Shown here one piece after another: positions 55,544 through 62,648 of a DNA stretch of 64,000 bases. The notes below the pieces were generated by a model that was not told the origin of the DNA, did not search any database, and worked only from the letters and a program-made list of their open reading frames with translations. Source of the DNA: Bacteroidetes bacterium GWF2_33_38 (GTDB lineage Bacteria; Bacteroidota; Bacteroidia; Bacteroidales; GWF2-33-38); contig MEOF01000069.1 in NCBI GenBank assembly GCA_001769505.1, positions 1 to 64,000 on the forward strand, read 5' to 3'. The number at the start of each line of letters is the position of its first letter. Position 1 is the first letter of the stretch. A program made the translations under genes and the position numbers.

Positions 55544-55576
55544 AAACCTCCAAGGTTTTTGAAACCTTGGAGGTTT
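55544..55576. repeat. Perfect 15-bp hairpin, CCTCC-type repeat
   Basis: AAACCTCCAAGGTTT (55544-55558) and its exact complement (55562-55576) with loop TTG. It lies in the gap 55441-55652 downstream of the leftward membrane-protein gene, and can act as its terminator. A sibling with a different inner stem is at 60942-60972. A 72-codon ORF crossing it is not convincing. Confidence 0.6.
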
Positions 55577-55652
55577 GGTGTTTTTTTTTCAAGCAGAGTT
55601 TCAAAACAGTAGCAAATGCTACGGAAATATATAATCGTTTTGCAAACTACGA

Positions 55653-56075
55653 TTAACGAGGGACTTGCCAATCAGCTCCCGGTCTGCCCATCATAAATAC
55701 TTTTGCTCCAAACCAAACTAAAAATATAAATAATATTAAAAATGCTAAATATCCTATAATACTTGTTGTTCTGCTTCCCTTGCTATCAAAATATTCTTCT
55801 ATCTTTAAGTATCTGTCTTTATAGTTGAATATCAGATAGTTTATTGCAAAAAGAATTGCTCCTTCAATTATTATAAGAATTCTGCCGTTTTCTCTTGAAA
55901 TTAAATCGCCATTGTATTTATCTATAAATAATTCAATAAACATTACAACATATAATAAAAAACAAGTATAAGCAAGATTGGCGTAAGTGTCAGACTCTGA
56001 TTTAGTTATATACTTATAATATACTTTGTAAATTTTATAATAATAATAGCTGTATATTTGCATAAAAATATTCAT
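55653..56075 (-). CDS. Small integral membrane protein, unknown function
   Basis: A 140-residue protein with three predicted membrane helices (about 33-53, 66-83 and 106-128), a Tyr-rich amino end (YSYYYYKIYKVYYKY) and a short hydrophilic C-terminus (MMGRPGADWQVPR). No family recognised. A hairpin at 55544-55576 lies downstream. Confidence 0.6.
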   Translation of the reverse strand: MNIFMQIYSYYYYKIYKVYYKYITKSESDTYANLAYTCFLLYVVMFIELFIDKYNGDLISRENGRILIIIEGAILFAINYLIFNYKDRYLKIEEYFDSKGSRTTSIIGYLAFLILFIFLVWFGAKVFMMGRPGADWQVPR

Positions 56076-56167
56076 AATTCAAAATATTAATGATTAAGCC
56101 ATACAAAAGTGGGATTATTTATCGGATTTGTTGTTGAATAAGGGTATCCTGCTTGTGTGTATTGGTA

Positions 56168-56380
56168 TTACTCAACAATAACAATCGTTTTTTCAAAAAA
56201 AATAATTTTGTCACCAATGACAAGTTTTTTTCTTTTTTGAGTTTCTATTTTGCCATTTAATTTTACTTCGCCTTCTGTAATAAGTGTATTTGCGACTCCA
56301 CCCGATTCAACCAATTGCAAAACTTTAAGTAATTTATTTAGTTCGATATATTCGTGTCCGTTTAGATTAAATTTTATCAT
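56168..56380 (-). CDS. S4-domain RNA-binding protein, YbcJ-like
   Basis: A 70-residue protein consisting of a single S4 fold: YIELNKLLKVLQLVESGG, VANTLITEGEVKLNGKIE, then the basic TQKRKKLVIGD. Members bind structured RNA, often rRNA; the specific target is unknown. It is leftward, separated from yebC by a terminator. Confidence 0.85.
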   Translation of the reverse strand: MIKFNLNGHEYIELNKLLKVLQLVESGGVANTLITEGEVKLNGKIETQKRKKLVIGDKIIFFEKTIVIVE

Positions 56381-56401
56381 TTTGTATTTTTTGAGTGCAA
56401 A

Positions 56402-56435
56402 AAAACCTTAAGATTCTTTAAAATCCTAAGGTTTT
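56402..56435 (-). terminator. Terminator after yebC
   Basis: AAAACCTTAAGATT (56402-56415) pairs with AATCCTAAGGTTTT (56422-56435) with one mismatch; leftward reading is followed by T-rich sequence. Confidence 0.65.
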
Positions 56436-56466
56436 GTGAATTTATTTTCAGCCGGAAGCAACAATA

Positions 56467-57180
56467 TTACTCCTTTATATTATGGAAAACATTTGTTACA
56501 TCGTCGTCGTCTTCAAATTTTGCAAGAAGTTTATCTATTTCAACACGTTGTTCTTCAGTAAGCGGTTTTGTTTCATGAGGAATTCTCTCGAAATCAGCAC
56601 TAATAATTTCAAAATTATTCGATTCTAAATATTTTTGAATTGAGCCAAAAGCTTCAAAATCTCCATATATAATAACATCTTCCTCTTCGGCAAAAATTTC
56701 TTGAGCTCCAACATCTATCATCTCTAATTCAAGTTCTTCTATATCGATGCCATCTTTTGCTTTAATTTTGAAGTTACATTTATGGTCAAACATAAAAGCA
56801 ACGCTTCCTGATGTGCCAAGACTTCCGTTGTATTTATTAAAGTAGCTTCGTACATTAGCTACAGTTCGAGTAGTATTATTCGTAGCCGTTTCGACCAACA
56901 CAGCTATTCCATAAGGACCATAACCTTCATAAGTTACTTCCTTAATATCTTCTTGTTCTTTCGATGATGCTTTTTTAATGGCTCTTTCAACGTTTTCTTT
57001 AGGCATGTTAGCCGCCTTAGCATTTTGAATAATTACGCGAAGTCTTGAGTTTGATTGCGGATCGGGACCACCTGCTTTAACTGCAATAGCTATATCTTTA
57101 CCAATTTTAGTGAACGTTTTTGCCATGTTACCCCATCGCTTCATTTTTCGTTCTTTTCTAAATTCAAATGCTCGTCCCAT
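56467..57180 (-). CDS. yebC: YebC/PmpR-family protein
   Basis: A 237-residue protein of the TACO1/YebC family. Signatures are MGRAFEFRKERKMKRWGNMA at the start, NMPKENVERAIKKA, EVTYEGYGPYGIAVLVE and FNKYNGSLGTSGSVAFMF. YebC proteins have been described as transcriptional regulators and, more recently, as factors relieving ribosome stalling on polyproline stretches. Length is typical of the family in this phylum. Confidence 0.95.
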   Translation of the reverse strand: MGRAFEFRKERKMKRWGNMAKTFTKIGKDIAIAVKAGGPDPQSNSRLRVIIQNAKAANMPKENVERAIKKASSKEQEDIKEVTYEGYGPYGIAVLVETATNNTTRTVANVRSYFNKYNGSLGTSGSVAFMFDHKCNFKIKAKDGIDIEELELEMIDVGAQEIFAEEEDVIIYGDFEAFGSIQKYLESNNFEIISADFERIPHETKPLTEEQRVEIDKLLAKFEDDDDVTNVFHNIKE

Positions 57181-57354
57181 TTTTATAATTTATGAAAATG
57201 ATTAATACTAAATCTTTTTTGCAAATTTAATTTACAAAAATGTAAATGAAAGAATTTTTTCATATATTTTTTCATTTTTAAGTTATATCCATTTTAAGGC
57301 AAACAAACCGTTGGTAAGAGTGCTTAAGTATAAATAATATGATATAAAACATAT

Positions 57355-57390
57355 AAAAAGCGTAAAAAACGAACTTTTTTGCGTTTTTTT
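57355..57390 (+). terminator. Terminator-like hairpin upstream of the HU promoter
   Basis: AAAAAGCGTAAAAAA pairs with TTTTTTGCGTTTTTT (loop CGAAC, two G-U pairs) and ends in T. No rightward gene precedes it within 57181-57354, which is otherwise AT-rich and featureless, so it may insulate the HU gene or end an unrecognised transcript. Confidence 0.45.
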
Positions 57391-57411
57391 TCAAAAAAAA
57401 TGCTGAAATCT

Positions 57412-57441
57412 TTTGTTAGTAAGGAATTTTGTGTATTTTCG
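57412..57441 (+). promoter_or_regulatory. Promoter of the HU gene
   Basis: TTTG at 57412-57415 and TATTTTCG at 57434-57441 (spacer 18), one base off TAnnTTTG. The start codon lies 29 bases further on. Confidence 0.45.
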
Positions 57442-57470
57442 GAGTAGATTTAACCTTAAAATTATAAAAA

Positions 57471-57743
57471 ATGAACAAACAAGAATTAGTAGCAGCAATC
57501 GCAGCAGAAGCTGGTTTGACAAAAAAAGATGCAGAAAAAGCATTAAACGCAACTACAGGTGCAATTTCTGGAGCTTTAAAAAAAGGAGAAAACACTCAAT
57601 TAATTGGTTTTGGAACATTCTCAGTTAGCAAAAGAGCTGCAAGAACAGGACGTAATCCTCAAACAGGAAAAGAAATTAAAATTGCTGCTAAAAAAGTAGC
57701 TAAATTTAAAGCTGGTAAAGCATTATCAGATTCTTTAAAATAA
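57471..57743 (+). CDS. HU-family nucleoid protein
   Basis: A 90-residue histone-like protein. [20 protein letters not shown] starts the helical body, and [20 protein letters not shown] contains the conserved beta-arm with the intercalating Pro in RNPQTG. It dimerises and bends DNA without strong sequence specificity. It is a single gene with its own promoter and terminator. Confidence 0.96.
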   Translation: MNKQELVAAIAAEAGLTKKDAEKALNATTGAISGALKKGENTQLIGFGTFSVSKRAARTGRNPQTGKEIKIAAKKVAKFKAGKALSDSLK

Positions 57744-57763
57744 GCCACATTTTACAAGAAATT

Positions 57764-57796
57764 AAAAAGACCTCACATGTTGGGGTCTTTTTTTTT
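57764..57796 (+). terminator. Terminator after the HU gene
   Basis: AAAAAGACCTC pairs with GGGGTCTTTTT across ACATGTT (one T-G pair), followed by a run of T. Confidence 0.7.
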
Positions 57797-57859
57797 ACGA
57801 GTTAGCAAAAAATATCATTTCACAATGCTTAGTTTCCCTATTTAAATTTCGTTTAAAAA

Positions 57860-58027
57860 ATGAATGAAATAAAACCAATTGCAATGCCCAGAACTCATCA
57901 AAAATTTTTGAGTTTTTTTGAGAGTAAAAAAGTAGTAAATACTGCTAAAATATTGGATATTGGAGCAAGTTACGGTGCGTTTTCAAAAAGGACGTTATTA
58001 TTTCTAACATTCGCAAATAAAAATTAA
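57860..58027 (+). pseudogene. Truncated SAM-dependent methyltransferase (N-terminal stub)
   Basis: A 55-codon ORF starting MNEIKPIAMPRTHQKFLSFF contains a clear class I methyltransferase motif I, KILDIGASYGAFSKR, and then loses similarity and stops within 15 codons. Complete enzymes need 180 or more residues and no continuation is visible in any frame before 58153. The rest of the gap 57797-58152 holds only a TAAATTTG -7-like site at 58122-58129. Confidence 0.6.
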
Positions 58028-58152
58028 CTTGGTACCTTTAATTGATAATCGAGTGGTTTAAAACATAATCTTTGTATCATAACAATTTCAATTATATCTC
58101 AATTCTTTTCGATAAAAATTCTAAATTTGCATGAAAAGCAAACAATAAATTT

Positions 58153-59379
58153 ATGGCAAAAAAAATACAAATTGCAACAGCTGGAAACAACGATGCAAAG
58201 GTTCGTTCCGACTGCTTTGTTTCGGTTGAAATAACGACATCTGGCGGTCTTCAAATTGATCTAAAAAGTAAAGTGAAAGTTTTGTTTGGCGAGTCGATTT
58301 TGAAGCTTACAAACGATATTTTTAAATTTTATGGTATTAAAAATGCAAAAATAGCAATTGACGACCGAGGTGCTTTGCCTTTTACTCTTTCGGCACGAAT
58401 GGAATCAGCAATTAAGCAATTGATTGATAACGATTTGGAGTTTCTTCCCGAAATGATTAATGAGAACAATTATAAAAGTTCGAAAGAAAGTTTTCGTTTT
58501 TCGCGTTTATACTTACCAGGAAATACTCCAAGTATGATGATAAATGCTGGAATTCACAATCCAAATGGAATCATTCTTGACCTCGAAGATTCAGTTGCTC
58601 CAGCAAAAAAAGCCGAAGCTCAACTGCTGGTTCGAAACGCATTGCGACAAGTCGATTTTTATAAAGCCGAGAGAATGGTTCGTATCAATCAAATTCCGAA
58701 AGGTTTAGATGATTTAAAATACATAGTTCCTCACAATGTCCATTTGCTGTTGGTTCCAAAATGCGAAAGTGGTGACCAAATAAAATTGTTGGATAAAGAG
58801 ATTGAGAAAATCAAAAAACAACACAAAGTTAAAACTCCTATATATTATATGCCAATCATCGAAAGTGCATTGGGAGTTGAAAAAGCATTTGAAATTGCGG
58901 CAGCATCGGAAAATGTTGTTTCGCTTGCCATTGGACTAGAGGATTTAACTGCCGATTTGGGCGTTAAACGAACAGCAGATGCGAATGAATCGTTTTATGC
59001 AAGAACACGCTTGGTAAATGCTTGTAAAGCTGTTGGAATTCAGCCGATTGATTCGGTATTTTCCGACGTAGGAGACATGGATGCTTTGGCAAAAAATGTT
59101 AAAATATCAAAATCACTTGGATTTGAAGGCATGGGCTGTATTCACCCACGTCAAATAAAAGTTATTCACGATAATTATGCTCCAGAAACTGACGAAATCG
59201 AAAAAGCAAAGAAAATTGTAAATGCTTTTATCGAAGCTACCGAGAAAGGACTTGGAGTTGTTTCGCTCGGAACAAAAATGATTGACCCTCCGGTTGTTAA
59301 AAGGGCTCAAAAAATTATCGATTTATCAATTTCACTTGGTTTAATTTCAAAAGATTGGAGGACAGAAAATGCAGAATAA
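58153..59379 (+). CDS. Citrate lyase CitD-CitE fusion (acyl carrier plus beta subunit)
   Basis: A 408-residue fusion. Residues ~5-95 match the acyl carrier CitD (LQIDLKSKVKVLFGESI, IDDRGALPFTLSAR); the residue carrying the phosphoribosyl-dephospho-CoA arm should be Ser19 in VRSD, a context different from the E-S-x-D of enteric CitD. Residues ~110-400 are the CitE/HpcH aldolase-type barrel (RLYLPGNTPSMM, GIILDLEDSVAPAKK, LAIGLEDLTADLG, FEGMGCIHPRQI). CitE cleaves citryl-CoA-type thioesters to oxaloacetate and an acetyl thioester. It overlaps citF by 11 bases. Confidence 0.85.
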   Translation: MAKKIQIATAGNNDAKVRSDCFVSVEITTSGGLQIDLKSKVKVLFGESILKLTNDIFKFYGIKNAKIAIDDRGALPFTLSARMESAIKQLIDNDLEFLPEMINENNYKSSKESFRFSRLYLPGNTPSMMINAGIHNPNGIILDLEDSVAPAKKAEAQLLVRNALRQVDFYKAERMVRINQIPKGLDDLKYIVPHNVHLLLVPKCESGDQIKLLDKEIEKIKKQHKVKTPIYYMPIIESALGVEKAFEIAAASENVVSLAIGLEDLTADLGVKRTADANESFYARTRLVNACKAVGIQPIDSVFSDVGDMDALAKNVKISKSLGFEGMGCIHPRQIKVIHDNYAPETDEIEKAKKIVNAFIEATEKGLGVVSLGTKMIDPPVVKRAQKIIDLSISLGLISKDWRTENAE

Positions 59380-60934
59380 GAAAATAAAACTTGTAAAAAA
59401 TGCAGTTGGACGTATGGTTCCAACCGAAATTAACGGACAAGCTGCAATTCCTTATAAAGGAGTTGGAAAACATCGCCCAGAAGGCAGAAAATTTGCACCT
59501 CGAATAGCTACTTGTATTGATTATCCTGACGATGGAGATAAAAGAGTTCCTACTTTGAAAGATGCCTTGATAAAATCAGGTCTAAAAGATGGAATGGTTA
59601 TTTCTACTCATCATCATTTTCGAAATGGAGACTTAATTGCCAATCAAATATTCGATATCGCTCACGAATTAGGCGTAAAAAACCTAATTTGGGTGCCTTC
59701 GGCTTCATTTGAGTGCCACGTACCACTTATTAAGTATCTCGAAGACGGAACTATTCATCATATTGAAGGAAGTATGAACGGTTCGCTCGGAAAATTTACT
59801 TCGCATGGAAAAATGAAAGGCGTAGGAATTCTTCGTTCACATGGAGGTAGATACCAAGCTATTCAAGACGGAGAAGTTCAAATCGATATTGCGGTTATTG
59901 CCGCTCCTACTGCCGACCCTTTCGGAAATGCAACCGGAGACCGTGGGCCAGCTGCTTGCGGATTGCTCGGTTTTGCTTTGGCTGATTCGCAATATGCCGA
60001 TAAAGTTATTGTAGTTAGCGATACAATCGTTCCATTCCCTTGCGTACCTTGGCAAATTCAAGGAAATTATGTTGATTATGTTGTTGAAGTCGATAAAGTT
60101 GGAATTCCTGAAAAAATTGTTTCGGGAACTACCGAAGTAACCAAAAGCCCCGATAGACTTTTACTAGCCGAAATGACAGCCCAATTTTGCGACGAAGTTG
60201 GAATTATCCGCGATGGTTTTTCGTTTCAAGCCGGAGCCGGAGGAACAGCTCTTTCGATTGGTATATATTTTTCGGAAATGCTCCGTGCACGCGGAATGAA
60301 AGCTCGTTTTGCTCGCGGAGGAAGTAATAAATATTTGGTTAAAATGCTTGAGGAAGGTTTAACTGATTTTATTCTCGACGGACAAACATTCGATTTGGAA
60401 GGTGTGCGTTCGATGCGTGAAAATTGGAATCATTTGAATACAAGTCCATTTACAAGTTACAACTATCATGGAAAAGGAAATTTTGCCTCGATGATTGATG
60501 TGGTAATTTTGGGAGCAACTGAAGTAGATGTAAGTTTTAATGCAAATGTGGTTTCTCATTCCGATGGATTATTGTTGCATGGAATTGGCGGTTGGCAAAA
60601 TTGCTTGGCATCGAAATGTGTTATCTTACCGATTCCATTGTTCCGCGACCGTATTCCTGTAATTTTAGATGAAGTTACAACCATTTGCGGACCAGGCGAA
60701 TTAATCGATGTAATTGTTACTGAACGAGGTATTGCCGTGAATCCTAAACGCAAAGACTTACTTAAAAAACTTAATGGCTCGAAACTCCCAATCAAAACAA
60801 TTGAAGAGCTAAAAGCCGAAGCCGAAAAAATTTGTGGCAAACCAGCAAAACCTAAATTTACTGATAAAATTGTAGCAGCTGTTAAATGGGTTGATGGAAC
60901 AGTCATCGACGTTGTAAGACAAATTGCTGAGTAA
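59369..60934 (+). CDS. citF: Citrate lyase alpha subunit (citrate:acetyl-ACP transferase)
   Basis: A 521-residue CoA-transferase-like subunit that swaps acetyl for citryl on the carrier domain. Motifs include VISTHHHFRNGDLIAN, GSMNGSLGKF, HGGRYQAIQDGEVQIDIAVI, the GAGGTALSIGIYF loop and VSFNANVVSHSDGLLLHGIG. Length is normal. It starts inside the CitDE gene, so the subunits are made together. No citC ligase, citX or citG (prosthetic-group maturation) lies in the window. Confidence 0.93.
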   Translation: MQNKKIKLVKNAVGRMVPTEINGQAAIPYKGVGKHRPEGRKFAPRIATCIDYPDDGDKRVPTLKDALIKSGLKDGMVISTHHHFRNGDLIANQIFDIAHELGVKNLIWVPSASFECHVPLIKYLEDGTIHHIEGSMNGSLGKFTSHGKMKGVGILRSHGGRYQAIQDGEVQIDIAVIAAPTADPFGNATGDRGPAACGLLGFALADSQYADKVIVVSDTIVPFPCVPWQIQGNYVDYVVEVDKVGIPEKIVSGTTEVTKSPDRLLLAEMTAQFCDEVGIIRDGFSFQAGAGGTALSIGIYFSEMLRARGMKARFARGGSNKYLVKMLEEGLTDFILDGQTFDLEGVRSMRENWNHLNTSPFTSYNYHGKGNFASMIDVVILGATEVDVSFNANVVSHSDGLLLHGIGGWQNCLASKCVILPIPLFRDRIPVILDEVTTICGPGELIDVIVTERGIAVNPKRKDLLKKLNGSKLPIKTIEELKAEAEKICGKPAKPKFTDKIVAAVKWVDGTVIDVVRQIAE

Positions 60935-60941
60935 AAAATGA

Positions 60942-60972
60942 AACCTCCGATGTTTTCAAAACATCGGAGGTT
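60942..60972. terminator. Terminator/CCTCC-type hairpin after citF
   Basis: AACCTCCGATGTTTT (60942-60956), C, then AAAACATCGGAGGTT (60958-60972), a perfect 15-bp stem. It shares the outer CCTCC/GGAGG with the hairpin at 55544 but has a different, self-complementary inner stem. Confidence 0.65.
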
Positions 60973-61028
60973 GAAATTAAAATTTATTGAGATAAAAAAT
61001 CTAAGGATATTTTTAAATTTATTGAAAA

Positions 61029-61787
61029 TTAAAGTTCTTTCAGATACGATAAAAATAGTTTAACACTTTCTTTTTTGTCATTATCGAAATCGAAATTCAT
61101 ATTTTCGGTTAAATAATAACTAATATCGGTCAAAGATAACGAAGGATAATTGTGTTTAACTTGATGAATCGCAATATTTTTATTATCAAGTCCATACTTT
61201 ATCGCAGAATTAAAAATACTAATAAAAGTCTTATCGAGTTTTGAATTGCTTGCCCAAACAGCAAAAACGAAAGGCTTTGAAGTAAACGTAAACCACTCTT
61301 CCGCCAAATCGTAGTGGAACTTAAATTTATCTTTCAAATTAAATACTTTATCTCCAATAATTACAGCCCCTTGATTTTTATCAAAATTTACTTTTGAAAT
61401 ATCATCAACACTCGACCATTCAGGATTTATTTTCCAATAATTTTTGGCTAATATCTTAGTCAAATTTACCGATGTTTTTGAATCACCATCGAGATATATT
61501 TTCTTCAAATCGTTTAATTCACAGTTGCTTGCCAGCAAAACCGATTGAACTTTTTTCATTGAACTTAAGCAATAATCTGAAAAGGGAAATATGCTGGTAT
61601 CTTCAATAAGTGCAGCCACCGGAATTAAACCAATCGAAACCGTTCTATTTAAAACCTTTTTGGCACAAACCGAAGGAATGTCCAATTGTAATCGTATTAA
61701 ATTTTTAATATTCGGATAATTATTTAGCCCAAATAAAAAAAGTTTTGAGTTCAAATACGAAACAATTGAAATATCAATTTTATCCAT
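61029..61787 (-). CDS. mqnA: Chorismate dehydratase of menaquinone synthesis (MqnA-like)
   Basis: A 252-residue periplasmic-binding-protein-fold enzyme. The family motifs are ISIVSYLNSKLFLFGL, LDIPSVCAKKVLNRTVSIGL followed by IPVAA, and KPFVFAVWAS. MqnA converts chorismate to 3-enolpyruvylbenzoate, the first committed step of the futalosine pathway. Chorismate synthase is encoded at 11743. Its stop is followed by the citF terminator region; its ATG overlaps the stop of the EI24 gene by one base. Confidence 0.85.
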   Translation of the reverse strand: MDKIDISIVSYLNSKLFLFGLNNYPNIKNLIRLQLDIPSVCAKKVLNRTVSIGLIPVAALIEDTSIFPFSDYCLSSMKKVQSVLLASNCELNDLKKIYLDGDSKTSVNLTKILAKNYWKINPEWSSVDDISKVNFDKNQGAVIIGDKVFNLKDKFKFHYDLAEEWFTFTSKPFVFAVWASNSKLDKTFISIFNSAIKYGLDNKNIAIHQVKHNYPSLSLTDISYYLTENMNFDFDNDKKESVKLFLSYLKEL

Positions 61788-62584
61788 TATTTTATGTTAT
61801 CGATTTGATAAACTTCGGTCATGGCTAGACTTGCAGCAACTACCGAAACTATTGCGAAAAAACCTGATAATGACACTCCGCAAAAAGGAATAATCAACGA
61901 AAGCGAAAAAATTCCGCCATTCACAATCGCTAAACTTTTATGAGCTCTGATAAGTTGCACACTTTTACTTATATTTAGTCGTTTCCGCTCGTTTGAATAA
62001 TCCATAAACGAAAATCCATAAAAATACGAGGATACAAAAAACAAGAAAAAACTGCCAATAATCGAGAAAAACCAACCGATAAAAGGCATGAATCCAATTA
62101 TCAATAAAGCAAGCATATATGCAAATTCAATCGACATATTACGAATAGCAATAAGAATGCCTCGAAAAATATCTCTCATTAATTGTTCTGCACTTAACGG
62201 ATAATCTTTTCCGGTATAAATCTTTTCGGTTTTTTCTGATAAGTAAGCTAGAATTGGCGACATGGCAATTAAAACTATATATCCGCCAAAATATGTAAAT
62301 ACAAAAAAGAAAATGATTGAAAAAGAAATTCCAATAATCCACGAGACAGTTCCTTTTAAAAAATCGGAAAGAAAAAAATCAGCAGTATCTAATCCTGTTG
62401 CACCTAGAATTTTTGTATTGATTATTTCGGTAATATATTCCTTAAACTCAATGCCAGTCCAAAAAATAATAATATTGAATAAAATAGGGAATGCAAAAAA
62501 CCACCACAAATTATGTCGAAAAATAAAACTAATAGCTTTTCCGTAAGTGCTAAATCCTATTCCTATGTCTTTTGAAATTCCCAC
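61787..62584 (-). CDS. EI24/CysZ-like membrane protein
   Basis: A 265-residue integral membrane protein with about five hydrophobic helices and a cytoplasmic YGKAISFIFRHNLWWFFAFP start typical of the EI24 family. The conserved central part includes LMRDIFRGILIAIRNMSIEF and YGFSFMDYSNERKRL. CysZ homologues import sulfate, but many family members are uncharacterised. It is translationally coupled to mqnA. Confidence 0.82.
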   Translation of the reverse strand: MGISKDIGIGFSTYGKAISFIFRHNLWWFFAFPILFNIIIFWTGIEFKEYITEIINTKILGATGLDTADFFLSDFLKGTVSWIIGISFSIIFFFVFTYFGGYIVLIAMSPILAYLSEKTEKIYTGKDYPLSAEQLMRDIFRGILIAIRNMSIEFAYMLALLIIGFMPFIGWFFSIIGSFFLFFVSSYFYGFSFMDYSNERKRLNISKSVQLIRAHKSLAIVNGGIFSLSLIIPFCGVSLSGFFAIVSVVAASLAMTEVYQIDNIK

Positions 62585-62648
62585 GATTCAAAAATAATGA
62601 GTTTAGATTTAAAAACCGATAATGTTGTAATATTTTTGATTGTAATTA

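Noticed and set aside
55453-55671. 72-codon minus-strand ORF
   Set aside because: It runs through the perfect hairpin at 55544-55576 and overlaps the 3' end of the membrane-protein gene; composition is not protein-like.
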